From positions 1 to 59,342 of the forward strand of contig JAEUVD010000009.1 in NCBI GenBank assembly GCA_016787065.1: a DNA stretch of 59,342 bases. Reading direction: 5' to 3'. Within the stretch, counting starts at the first letter, position 1. Each line of letters starts with the position of its first letter. The stretch is from Chitinophagaceae bacterium. Its GTDB lineage: Bacteria; Bacteroidota; Bacteroidia; Chitinophagales; Chitinophagaceae. Made by a program: the position numbers and the translations under genes. The notes under the pieces are model-generated. The model worked only from the letters and a program-made list of their open reading frames with translations. It was not told the DNA's origin and did no database searches. Below are positions 1 through 7,257 of the stretch, one piece after another.

Positions 1-195
1 TTCATACTCCGAAACCGTGGCATCATCGGTTGGAAGCACAGCAATTTTGAGTTTCAAGTTTTGATTCTTAATTGGGTCGCCTTGTTCGGTACGGGCAACT
101 CCTTGATAATTGAATTTTTGAGGAACCTGAGCGAAGGTGCTAAGGGTCAAAAATGTTCCGGCTAAACAAAGGCGGATGAGTTTATTTAATTTCAT
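1..195 (-). CDS. Secreted protein, N-terminal fragment (runs off window)
   Basis: The minus strand is open from an ATG at 193-195 to the window edge, giving 65 codons with no stop. The product begins with a basic, hydrophobic signal peptide ending near residue 22 (TFAQ). It continues with a QKFNYQGVAR-type segment that I recognise from the N-termini of many secreted Bacteroidota proteins of unknown function, often ones with fibre-like or collagen-like tails. Only the N-terminus is present, so the function and any C-terminal T9SS signal cannot be judged. It lies 21 bases downstream of the next secreted-protein gene on the same strand, so the two are probably co-transcribed. Confidence 0.75.
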   Translation of the reverse strand, partial: MKLNKLIRLCLAGTFLTLSTFAQVPQKFNYQGVARTEQGDPIKNQNLKLKIAVLPTDDATVSEYE

Positions 196-216
196 AGTAG
201 AGAATTTATTAATGAT

Positions 217-711
217 TTATTTCTTTTGAATTTTATAGGAATACGATTGTTCTGAACTGTTGCTCGTTGATGTAATCATCAGATAATAATTACCCGAGGC
301 ATAGGAACGCAAGTCCAATGAAAAACGCTCCGATTGCGCATGCTCATTTTTAAGAAGCACTTTACCGGTGGCATCAAAAAGTTGATACTTCAACACACCG
401 GAAAATTCGGTTTGAGGATCAACATACACTATGTCTTGGGTTGGGTTCGGGTAAATCTTGATAACCTCATTGGCATCCGACAGATTGGTACTTACCGGTC
501 GTTTTGAATCGTTCGGTTGAAGAAAACCTTGGGTAACAATCAGGTTCGATGTTCTTTCCGTTGATACCAATGTCATTTCACCAATTACATACTCATAGGT
601 ATTACCTTGAATTGTTGCGGAATGACTGGTTGCTGAAAAGGTGGATTGTGCATTGGTGTGGTAGCTCAAACCAATCAATAAAAAAGTGAATAGCGTTAAA
701 TACTTCATCAT
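217..711 (-). CDS. Small secreted protein with T9SS type A sorting domain
   Basis: This 164-residue protein has a signal peptide (cleavage near residue 22, TNAQ). A short middle region contains the VIGEMTLVST and VTQGFLQP blocks. A C-terminal domain starting around residue 86 has the IYPNPTQDIVYV pattern, the LFDATGKVL strand and the final YYLMI..Y..KIQKK. That C-terminal pattern is the type A sorting signal that directs proteins through the type IX secretion system to the cell surface or medium. The middle region is too short to assign a function. The gene starts with two consecutive ATG codons and either could be used. It is followed at 21 bases by another secreted-protein gene. Confidence 0.85.
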   Translation of the reverse strand: MMKYLTLFTFLLIGLSYHTNAQSTFSATSHSATIQGNTYEYVIGEMTLVSTERTSNLIVTQGFLQPNDSKRPVSTNLSDANEVIKIYPNPTQDIVYVDPQTEFSGVLKYQLFDATGKVLLKNEHAQSERFSLDLRSYASGNYYLMITSTSNSSEQSYSYKIQKK

Positions 712-895
712 TTATTTTAATTTGTTTAGCAAAATTAATTCTAACGCAGCAAATTTTCTTTATAGATTCATAGCAAGTTGAAATCAATTAGTATCTGGTA
801 GGATTAAGGAAGAAAGTGGTTTGTTTTATAGGATAGTTGGTAAGCTAGAAAAAGTAATAAATTTCACTAGCTTCTGTAACTAAAGTCACCTTTTA

Positions 896-919
896 TTGTT
901 TGAATCAAATTCATCTTTG
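896..919 (+). promoter_or_regulatory. Candidate Bacteroidota promoter for the DUF2892-OsmC-rhodanese set
   Basis: A TTG at 896-898 is followed, at about the usual distance, by CATCTTTG at 912-919. The latter is one base from the TAnnTTTG -7 consensus of Bacteroidota. The ATG of the first gene lies 17 bases further on. The motif match is by eye. Confidence 0.4.
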
Positions 920-936
920 CATAAAATTTCTATACC

Positions 937-1146
937 ATGAAACAAAATATGGGTTCAGCCGACAAAACATTACGTTTAATTTTGGCAGCAGTTTTTATTT
1001 TATTAGCTGTGTTTAAAGTTATAACCGGAACATTGGCAATACTGCTTGTGCTATTCGGTGTCGTTTTCGCACTAACATCTTTCATCGGATTTTGTCCGCT
1101 TTATTTGCCTTTTAATATTTCAACCAAAAAGAAAAATCAGAACTAA
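937..1146 (+). CDS. DUF2892 (YgaP-type) inner membrane protein
   Basis: This 69-residue protein is almost entirely two hydrophobic segments (about residues 12-28 and 31-48). They are followed by GFCPLY and a basic tail, the pattern of the DUF2892 family, whose best-known example is the membrane part of E. coli YgaP. In YgaP this part is fused to a rhodanese domain. Here a free-standing rhodanese is encoded two genes downstream, so the pair may be a split YgaP. The stop codon is two bases before the OsmC start, so the genes are certainly co-transcribed. A role in sulfur or thiol handling is an inference from this context. Membrane location is clear. Confidence 0.8.
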   Translation: MKQNMGSADKTLRLILAAVFILLAVFKVITGTLAILLVLFGVVFALTSFIGFCPLYLPFNISTKKKNQN

Positions 1147-1148
1147 TT

Positions 1149-1613
1149 ATGCAACACGAAATAGAAACCCAGTGGATGGGTAAAATGCAATTCAATGCTT
1201 TGGTAAATGGCCATACCATCATTATGGATACTCCGGAACGGGTTGGTGGCGAAGATTCAGGTCCGATACCTAAACCATTTGTGCTTACAGCCTTATCGGG
1301 ATGTACCGGTATGGATGTTATTGCCTTGATGAACAAAGCAGGAAAACCTCTTCAAGATTTATCTATAAAGGTTAGTGGCGAAATAAGTAAGAAAGCACCT
1401 ATTGAATATATTGCTGCACATGTGGTGTATGGTATAAAAGGGTTACCAGAATATCAAGAAGCTGCTCTGGAAGCTGTAACACGTTCACAAGAACAAATTT
1501 GTGGTGTTAGCCATATGCTTAAAAAGATAATGCCGGTTACCTGGGAAATAATCTATAATGGCACGGAAATTTTCAATAATCATGAACAAGTACTCTCCAA
1601 TAACCTGAATTAA
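1149..1613 (+). CDS. OsmC/Ohr family protein
   Basis: This 154-residue protein has the typical OsmC layout. An N-terminal strand region is followed by the first redox cysteine in LSGCTGMD (C52) and the second in EQICGVSHML (C118). OsmC and Ohr proteins are homodimeric cytoplasmic peroxidases that reduce organic hydroperoxides with this cysteine pair. The more distant YhfA-like members, which this one resembles in its SGCTGMDV block, have less certain substrates. Its position between a YgaP-like membrane protein and a rhodanese suggests a role in thiol or persulfide chemistry. Confidence 0.88.
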   Translation: MQHEIETQWMGKMQFNALVNGHTIIMDTPERVGGEDSGPIPKPFVLTALSGCTGMDVIALMNKAGKPLQDLSIKVSGEISKKAPIEYIAAHVVYGIKGLPEYQEAALEAVTRSQEQICGVSHMLKKIMPVTWEIIYNGTEIFNNHEQVLSNNLN

Positions 1614-1630
1614 AAACAAACATTATCTAT

Positions 1631-1945
1631 ATGCTATCGATATTAAAGAAATTATTTAGTTCTGAACCTCCAACTGATTTCAAAGCCTTAGTAAAGCAAG
1701 GAGCTCAAATTATTGACGTTCGAACGAAAGCCGAATATCAAGGTGGGCACATAAAAGGCTCCTTGAATATACCGCTTCAAGAATTAGGTCAGCATCTTTC
1801 TAAAATAAAAAAGGAAAAACCGGTTATTACCTGTTGTGCCTCCGGCATGCGCAGCGCCAACGCGCGTAGTATTCTGAAAAGCAAAGGGTTTACGGAAGTG
1901 TATAATGGTGGTGGATGGATGGGACTAGAAAATCGACTTAATTAA
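1631..1945 (+). CDS. Single-domain rhodanese (sulfurtransferase)
   Basis: This 104-residue protein is one rhodanese domain. It has the IIDVRTKAEYQGGHIKGSLNIP block (around residues 27-48) and the active-site loop CCASGMRS (residues 68-75, catalytic cysteine most likely C69). It carries a persulfide sulfur on the cysteine and passes it to an acceptor such as cyanide, glutathione or a protein. It lies 17 bases after the OsmC gene and ends the small redox operon. A hydrophobic N-terminal stretch (MLSILKKLF) may hold it near the membrane, where the DUF2892 protein sits. That would recreate the domain pair fused in YgaP, which is an inference. Confidence 0.88.
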   Translation: MLSILKKLFSSEPPTDFKALVKQGAQIIDVRTKAEYQGGHIKGSLNIPLQELGQHLSKIKKEKPVITCCASGMRSANARSILKSKGFTEVYNGGGWMGLENRLN

Positions 1946-1947
1946 TA

Positions 1948-2009
1948 CTGAATATTCTTTCACGGAGATCAAGCAGACGTGATTAACTGTGAAATTAACG
2001 AGTATTCAG
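1948..2009 (+). other. Long imperfect hairpin region, candidate structured RNA
   Basis: CTGAATA (1948-1954) can pair with TATTCAG (2003-2009). Inside it, TTTCAC (1958-1963) can pair with GTGAAA (1989-1994). TCACG (1960-1964) can alternatively pair with CGTGA (1978-1982), and this excludes the previous helix. A terminator follows directly, and a further 7-bp hairpin (2069-2075 with 2094-2100) lies before the B12-binding gene. This could be a 3' UTR element, a small RNA or a leader. No known RNA family was recognised. Confidence 0.35.
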
Positions 2010-2016
2010 ACGAAAG

Positions 2017-2041
2017 CAGGAGTTAAACCTCCTGTTTTTTT
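2017..2041 (+). terminator. Rho-independent terminator
   Basis: The stem CAGGAG (2017-2022) and CTCCTG (2029-2034) has a six-base loop and is followed by seven T. It would end the redox operon transcript, or act as an attenuator in front of the B12-binding gene whose ATG is about 95 bases downstream. Confidence 0.75.
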
Positions 2042-2136
2042 CATTTAATTCCGGAGTTTTCAAGTTGCAACCATCTTATCTGTATTAAGTCGTGATGGTT
2101 ATTATCTTTTTTCTTTACTTTGCCCAACTTTTAAAC

Positions 2137-2550
2137 ATGAACAATTACCCTATTCGCGTATTGGTAGCTAAGGTTGGACTTGATGGTCACGACCGAGGAG
2201 CCAAAGTAATTGCTACTTCACTAAAAAATGCCGGTATGGAGGTTATTTATACCGGATTACGACAAACTCCGGAAATGGTTGTTGCTACCGCTCTACAGGA
2301 AGATGTTGATGCCATCGGTGTTAGCATTTTATCAGGTGCACACAATACTGTTTTCCCGGCGATAATAACTTTATTAAAAGAAAAAAAACTGGATCATATT
2401 TTGCTAACCGGTGGTGGTATTATTCCGGATGACGACATGAAAGTATTGCAAGAATTAGGGGTGGGCAAATTATTCAGTCCGGGTTCTTCTACGGAAGAGA
2501 TTGCATTGTATATCAAAGAAGAGGTTAATCAACGGCGCAACAAAAATTAA
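2137..2550 (+). CDS. Free-standing cobalamin (B12)-binding domain protein
   Basis: This 137-residue protein corresponds to the C-terminal B12-binding domain of methylmalonyl-CoA mutase. The lower-axial-ligand motif DGHDRG is near residue 16, the SILSGAH turn follows, and the GGGIIPDDD loop is near the C-terminus. Such small proteins act either as the separate cobalamin subunit of a two-part acyl-CoA mutase or with a partner of unknown specificity. No catalytic mutase subunit is present in this window. I chose the ATG at 2137 rather than 2092 because the 15 extra residues are hydrophobic, unconserved and overlap promoter-like sequence. It is followed by an enoyl-CoA hydratase, consistent with acyl-CoA metabolism. 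Confidence 0.88.
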   Translation: MNNYPIRVLVAKVGLDGHDRGAKVIATSLKNAGMEVIYTGLRQTPEMVVATALQEDVDAIGVSILSGAHNTVFPAIITLLKEKKLDHILLTGGGIIPDDDMKVLQELGVGKLFSPGSSTEEIALYIKEEVNQRRNKN

Positions 2551-2593
2551 CCATACAAAAATTAGAAATAAAAACAAACGAAATAAAATAAAC

Positions 2594-3358
2594 ATGTACT
2601 CTACCTTACTATTTACCATTGAGCATGGTATCGCAACGATTACCATTAATCGTCCTGAAAAAATGAACGCGCTGAACAAAGATGTTATTGAAGATTTGAG
2701 CAAGGCCATCGACGAAGTAAATTCAAACACTGAAATTAAAACGTGCATCATAACGGGTTCAGGTGCTAAAGCTTTTGTTGCCGGCGCCGACATTTCAGAA
2801 TTTTTAAGTTTAGATCAAGAAGGCGGCGCAGCATTAGCCCGTAAAGGACAGGAAATGGTTTTCAACAAAATTGAAAATTCATCGAAACCTATTGTTGCAG
2901 CCGTAAATGGTTTTGCCTTAGGCGGTGGTTGTGAATTAGCGATGAGTTGTCATTTCCGAATTGCCAGCGAGAATGCAAAATTCGGACAACCCGAAGTAAA
3001 TTTAGGATTGATTCCCGGATATGGTGGAACTCAACGCCTAACAGCTTTAGTAGGTAAAGGAAAAGCGATGGAACTATGTATGACAAGTCACATGGCCGAT
3101 GCCAACGAGGCGCTAGCTATGGGTTTAGTGAATCATGTAACCACCTTAGATAGCTTATTAGATCGCACGAAAGAAATATTGAATATCATTCAAACAAAAT
3201 CACCGATGGCTATAGCTAAAGTAATTACTTGCATAAACCGTGCAGGATATGATAATGGTTATGAAACAGAAATTAAGGAATTTGGTGATTGCTTTGGTAC
3301 GGATGAAATGAAAGAAGGTGTAAGCGCCTTTATGGAAAAACGAAAAGCAAATTTTTAA
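2594..3358 (+). CDS. Enoyl-CoA hydratase/isomerase family protein
   Basis: This 254-residue crotonase-fold protein begins with LLFTIEHGIATITINRPEK. It has the acyl-CoA-binding AFVAGADISEF block and the oxyanion-hole GGGCELAMSCHFRIA. It also has the FGQPEVNLGLIPGYGGTQRL segment with the second catalytic glutamate. This matches short-chain enoyl-CoA hydratases, which add water to trans-2-enoyl-CoA in fatty or amino acid breakdown. I chose the start at 2594 because the preceding 31 codons are basic, AT-rich and unlike the family. It lies 43 bases after the B12-binding gene and is followed by a strong terminator. The exact substrate cannot be read from the sequence. Confidence 0.92.
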   Translation: MYSTLLFTIEHGIATITINRPEKMNALNKDVIEDLSKAIDEVNSNTEIKTCIITGSGAKAFVAGADISEFLSLDQEGGAALARKGQEMVFNKIENSSKPIVAAVNGFALGGGCELAMSCHFRIASENAKFGQPEVNLGLIPGYGGTQRLTALVGKGKAMELCMTSHMADANEALAMGLVNHVTTLDSLLDRTKEILNIIQTKSPMAIAKVITCINRAGYDNGYETEIKEFGDCFGTDEMKEGVSAFMEKRKANF

Positions 3359-3379
3359 ATCGCTTTATATGATCGATAA

Positions 3380-3408
3380 AAAAAATCCCCTTGACCAGGG
3401 GATTTTTT
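3380..3408. terminator. Bidirectional terminator between convergent genes
   Basis: An 11-bp perfect stem joins A6-TCCCC (3380-3390) to GGGGA-T6 (3398-3408) around a seven-base loop. It has a T run on one side and an A run on the other. It sits between the convergent enoyl-CoA hydratase and DUF2795 genes and can serve both. Confidence 0.9.
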
Positions 3409-3424
3409 ATTTTTAAAATACTTT

Positions 3425-3646
3425 TTAATATTCATCTTCATTAAAGAAGAAATCATCCTGTGTTGGATAATCAGGCCAAATATCTTCAATACCTTCATAG
3501 ATTTCTACTTCATCATCCAACTCTTGAATATTCTCAATAACCTCAATGGGCGCACCGGAACGAATAGCATAATCAATCAGCTCATCTTTAGTTGCTGGCC
3601 AAGGTGCTTCTTCCAAATGGGATGCAAGTTCTAAGCTCCAAAACAT
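3425..3646 (-). CDS. DUF2795 domain protein
   Basis: This 73-residue acidic protein starts FWSLELASHLEEAPWPATKDELIDYA. It continues with a GAPIEVIENIQEL block and ends in an IWPDYPTQDDFFFNEDEY tail. I recognise this as the compact DUF2795 family, found as a single small cytoplasmic protein in many Bacteroidota. The function is unknown. The strong acidity (more than 20 Asp or Glu) suggests an interaction protein. It is transcribed towards the shared terminator and has its own promoter region in the 80-base gap it shares divergently with lolD. Confidence 0.85.
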   Translation of the reverse strand: MFWSLELASHLEEAPWPATKDELIDYAIRSGAPIEVIENIQELDDEVEIYEGIEDIWPDYPTQDDFFFNEDEY

Positions 3647-3716
3647 ATCTTAAATATTTTTAATTTGTTTATTAATCTGCGCAAATGTAGCCAGAAAATT
3701 ATAACCGCCAAATCTT

Positions 3717-3724
3717 TATGTTTG
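3717..3724 (+). promoter_or_regulatory. -7 promoter element of lolD, almost at the start codon
   Basis: TATGTTTG is a perfect match to TAnnTTTG. It ends four bases before the ATG at 3729, so the transcript should begin at or near the start codon and be leaderless. No clear TTG -33 element was seen. Confidence 0.5.
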
Positions 3725-3728
3725 CACT

Positions 3729-4388
3729 ATGTTATCCACAAAAAATATCTGTAAAAGACATGGTAACCTAACGATAATAAAGGATGTTAGCTTAGTAGTT
3801 AACCAACAAGAAATTGTTTCTATTGTTGGGGCGTCGGGAGCCGGAAAAACAACGCTCTTGCAGATTTTGGGCACATTGGATAAACCCGATTCCGGAGAAG
3901 TACTCATTAAGAATACCGATGTATTCAAATTAAATGCATCACAATTAGCCAGTTTCCGAAATCAAAACTTAGGCTTCGTATTTCAATTTCATCATTTACT
4001 ACCCGAGTTTACCGCATTAGAAAACATTTGCATTCCGGCTTGGATTAAAGGGACTTCTAAATTGGAATCAAAAATAAAAGCCGAAAAACTTCTGGAATTA
4101 CTTCAAATAAAAGATCGTGCAACGCATCGTCCGAGTCAATTGTCGGGTGGCGAACAACAACGCGTTGCAATAGCCAGAGCATTAATTAATGAACCCGCCA
4201 TCGTTTTAGCGGATGAACCTACCGGGAATTTAGATAGTGAGAATTCACACGCTATTTTTAATATGATTAATGCCCTGCGTGAACAACTTCAACAAACATT
4301 TATTTTAGTAACACATAACGAAGAGTTAGCTTCTCTTTGCGATCGAACGTATACCTTAGCTGACGGACAACTTACTGGGAATGATTAA
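3729..4388 (+). CDS. lolD: Lipoprotein-releasing ABC transporter ATP-binding protein
   Basis: This 219-residue ABC ATPase has Walker A GASGAGKT (34-41), the Q-loop in FVFQFHHLLPEF, the signature LSGGEQQ (138-144) and Walker B IVLADEP (158-164). The FQFHHLLPEFTALEN segment is characteristic of the LolD branch of the MacB/FtsE group. LolD powers LolC/E-type permeases that release lipoproteins from the inner membrane. No permease gene is adjacent, so the partner must be elsewhere. A different MacB-type partner cannot be excluded. The 3' end overlaps bshC by eight bases, so the two are translationally coupled. Confidence 0.88.
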   Translation: MLSTKNICKRHGNLTIIKDVSLVVNQQEIVSIVGASGAGKTTLLQILGTLDKPDSGEVLIKNTDVFKLNASQLASFRNQNLGFVFQFHHLLPEFTALENICIPAWIKGTSKLESKIKAEKLLELLQIKDRATHRPSQLSGGEQQRVAIARALINEPAIVLADEPTGNLDSENSHAIFNMINALREQLQQTFILVTHNEELASLCDRTYTLADGQLTGND

Positions 4389-5964
4389 AGAAACTATCGA
4401 GCTACATGATATCGGTTATTTTTCAAACCTTATATCCGACTATCTTACATCGGATTCAAAGGTGGCAAGCTTCTATCATCTTAATCCATATCAGCTTAAG
4501 GATGATTCGTCAATTTTAGATAAATCATTCGAACCAAGAAAACGACAATTACTTGTTGATAGTTTGCGCGAAGATTATAAGAATTTGGCTTTGCACCCTA
4601 GTGTTGAACGCAACCTTTCTTATCTAACCTCAGAAAATACGTTTACGATAACTACCGCTCATCAACCGGTAATTTTTCTAGGGCCTTTGTACATAGTTTA
4701 CAAGATACTTCAAACCATAGAACTTGCAAAAGTTTATTCAACGAAGTACCCGCATCATCATTTTATTCCGGTGTTTTATATTGGTAGTGAAGATCATGAT
4801 TTAGAGGAAATTGGAAGTCTGCAAATCGGTAACAAATCGTATTCATGGAATACGTTACAGCAAGGGGCCTGCGGCGAAATGCATTGTGAAGGATTACTTG
4901 AACTATGGAATGAAATTAAAAAAGAGAATAAACCCTCCCCCCATTTTGATGCGTTAATTCAAAAAGCCTATCAAGCCCACCATACCATGAGTGATGCCTA
5001 TCGCATTTTACTGAATGACTTATTCGGACATTATGGATTACTTGTTTTCGATGCGAATAAACCCTTATTAAAAAAGGAGTTCACTACAGTACTAAAAGAA
5101 GAGGTATTAAAACAAACTTCATTTGAAGTTGTTTCCAAAACCACCGAAGCACTTTCTAAACATTATCATGTTCAGGCTCAACCACGAACAATTAATTTAT
5201 TTTACAAAACAGCAGGTCATCGAGAAAGAATTGAAGCCAAAGGAAATACATTTCAGATACATGGTACAGAGTTCGTGTTTAATAAGGATGAGCTTATTAC
5301 GACCATAGAAAACAACCCAGAACGATTCTCACCCAATGTTATTCTTCGTCCTTTGTTGCAAGAAACAGTACTACCGAATATTGCTTGGATTGGCGGCGGT
5401 GGCGAACTTGCTTATTGGCTTGAATTAAAAACACTTTTTGAACAGCATAAAATAAAAATGCCTTTGTTATACCTACGTAATTCATTTCTAATTTTGAATA
5501 CGGATAACATGCTTGCTATGAACCAGCTTGAATTAAAGGCAAAACAACTTTTTCAAACTACACGCGAAATTCTGAAAGCAAAATGGATGCAATCGGAAGA
5601 TTATATCGAATTGAAAAAAAGTACGGAAACTGTACTTAAGCCTTTTCAAGAAATTCAACAACAAGCACGCAGTATTTCTTCAAATTTGGTGGAAAGCATG
5701 AAAGCACAAGAGGCTAAAACGAAGCGCATTACCAAACGTATCGAAGAGAAGTTTATTGCCCACCTTATTCAAAAAGATTTTACTTATCAACGCCAATTGG
5801 AAGAACTAAAATCCAAATTATTTCCAAACGGACAATTGCAAGAACGTTATTGCAGTTTTGTAGACATGGATGTACTGTATGGAACGAAATTCATAGAAGG
5901 TATTCTTCAAAACCTTCAACCAGAAGACAGTCGGTTTACCGTACTTACGTTAGAGCAAGCGTAG
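4381..5964 (+). CDS. bshC: Bacillithiol biosynthesis cysteine-adding enzyme
   Basis: This 527-residue protein has the BshC hallmarks. These are TAHQPVIFLGPLYIVYKI near residue 95, VFYIGSEDHDLEEI near 135, and a core nucleotide-binding-like segment with the IAWIGGGGELAYW block near residue 337. A long C-terminal helical region follows. BshC joins cysteine to glucosaminyl-malate, the last step of bacillithiol synthesis. The length is normal for the family. It overlaps lolD and ends directly against the convergent META-domain gene without a spacer. The bshA and bshB genes are not in this window. Confidence 0.93.
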   Translation: MIKETIELHDIGYFSNLISDYLTSDSKVASFYHLNPYQLKDDSSILDKSFEPRKRQLLVDSLREDYKNLALHPSVERNLSYLTSENTFTITTAHQPVIFLGPLYIVYKILQTIELAKVYSTKYPHHHFIPVFYIGSEDHDLEEIGSLQIGNKSYSWNTLQQGACGEMHCEGLLELWNEIKKENKPSPHFDALIQKAYQAHHTMSDAYRILLNDLFGHYGLLVFDANKPLLKKEFTTVLKEEVLKQTSFEVVSKTTEALSKHYHVQAQPRTINLFYKTAGHRERIEAKGNTFQIHGTEFVFNKDELITTIENNPERFSPNVILRPLLQETVLPNIAWIGGGGELAYWLELKTLFEQHKIKMPLLYLRNSFLILNTDNMLAMNQLELKAKQLFQTTREILKAKWMQSEDYIELKKSTETVLKPFQEIQQQARSISSNLVESMKAQEAKTKRITKRIEEKFIAHLIQKDFTYQRQLEELKSKLFPNGQLQERYCSFVDMDVLYGTKFIEGILQNLQPEDSRFTVLTLEQA

Positions 5965-6399
5965 CTATTTCTTTTTGGTTACAACTTTCTTTAATACAAT
6001 AATCGGAAGCTCATTCTTATATATGGTAATAATGGTTCCCTTTACTGTGAAGCGAGTTGCTGCTTCCATTTGCAAACCAAAGTTCGATTCAATCTGATTA
6101 ATTTTATCGTTACAAAACATCTCTGTACTCATTAAATGAACAGGGAGTATCGCATTATTGGAAGTTTGCAATTCGCCACTCATTTTGTTGCAACCGAAGT
6201 GAGCGGTAATACTTTTTTCTTCCGAATTACACGATATTTTAGATTTAATTCCGGTAATGGTTTTGAGTTTATCGTCTTGTCGTAACTTAAGAATAGTATA
6301 GGTTCCATCTAATAAATCTCTTTTAATAGGAGCCATTCTACGGGCAAAAGAGTGAAGCGTTAAACACATCAAGCTAAGTACTAAAATCCTAGGTATCAT
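5965..6399 (-). CDS. Secreted META-domain (HslJ-like) protein
   Basis: This 144-residue protein has a signal peptide ending around residue 19 (HSFA). One META domain follows, recognised from its GTYTILKL start, the HFGCNKMSGEL block and the TEMFCND block. The two cysteines in those blocks, plus one upstream, are typical. The META family includes HslJ and heat-inducible or envelope-associated proteins of unclear mechanism. The protein probably sits in the periplasm. Its stop codon is immediately next to that of bshC on the other strand, with no bases between. Confidence 0.82.
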   Translation of the reverse strand: MIPRILVLSLMCLTLHSFARRMAPIKRDLLDGTYTILKLRQDDKLKTITGIKSKISCNSEEKSITAHFGCNKMSGELQTSNNAILPVHLMSTEMFCNDKINQIESNFGLQMEAATRFTVKGTIITIYKNELPIIVLKKVVTKKK

Positions 6400-6501
6400 G
6401 GCGCAAATATAACGGCAAAACTAATGATAAACTTTCCGGTGGAGCGAACAGTAATCTAATAGCAAGATAAAATCAGTTTTAGCTATGCCATCTTAGATTA
6501 A

Positions 6502-7257
6502 TCATTTCATTGCCCTCTTCTTTTCAGCTTCGCGTTCACGTTTTTCATCCTCTTCATGTTCTTCATCCTCATCAAAGGTCTTTAATATGTTACCCGATGT
6601 ATTGATTACATATCTTCTTTTTCCTTTGGTAACGATGGCTTTGCCTTCATGGAATGATAATGCATAATCGTATTTAGGCGCAATGGCAATTTGTCCATCT
6701 TTGGCTATATATCCATATTTTCCATTAATTCTTATTGAAGCTAGATCTTCACTGAAGTCGAGAGCGTCTATAAATTGTGGTCGAATTACTTCTTGTCTAT
6801 CACTAGTCATAAACCCAAATAAATTCGCACGTTTAAATCGAATCATACCATTACTACTAATAAAAATTTCCTGATATCGTGTTTCATCAACAAACACTCC
6901 CATTTCATTAATAAATCTGAATTCTCCGTTTAGTTTAACGGCTGCCTGATGATTATAAAAGGGCAATGCTTCATCATAAATTAATTCAATTTGAACCCTA
7001 CCTGATTGGTTCAAGTATCCGCGTTTGTTATTGGAAAGTACAATGGCAAAACCATTGATAAATTCACTACCGGCATCAAAAATTGCTTCTACTAAAGTAT
7101 GTCCAGCGTGGTCTTTATATCCAACTTTACCCTGACTATAAAATCGAGTAATCTGACTTTGGCTACTAAAACTGATAAGCAGTGCACAAGCAACGAAAAG
7201 ACAACGCTTCAACTTATCGGAATAGTATAAAATCTCCTTTGTAAACCAATTTTTCAT
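6502..7257 (-). CDS. Secreted WG-repeat protein
   Basis: This 251-residue protein has a hydrophobic signal-like segment around residues 18-34 (CLFVACALLISFSSQSQ). It then has at least five degenerate WG-type repeats, each about 45 residues (GYKDHAGHTLVEAIFD, GYLNQSGRVQIELIYDEA, FGFMTSDRQEVIRPQF, KYGYIAKDGQIAIAPKYDYA). The tail is highly charged (DEDEEHEEDEKREREAEKKR). WG repeats form beta-rich, probably ligand-binding solenoids with no known activity. The ATG start overlaps the upstream gene by 44 bases. A TTG at 7210-7212, just after that gene's stop, would give a more usual signal peptide and may be the real start. Confidence 0.75.
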   Translation of the reverse strand: MKNWFTKEILYYSDKLKRCLFVACALLISFSSQSQITRFYSQGKVGYKDHAGHTLVEAIFDAGSEFINGFAIVLSNNKRGYLNQSGRVQIELIYDEALPFYNHQAAVKLNGEFRFINEMGVFVDETRYQEIFISSNGMIRFKRANLFGFMTSDRQEVIRPQFIDALDFSEDLASIRINGKYGYIAKDGQIAIAPKYDYALSFHEGKAIVTKGKRRYVINTSGNILKTFDEDEEHEEDEKREREAEKKRAMK

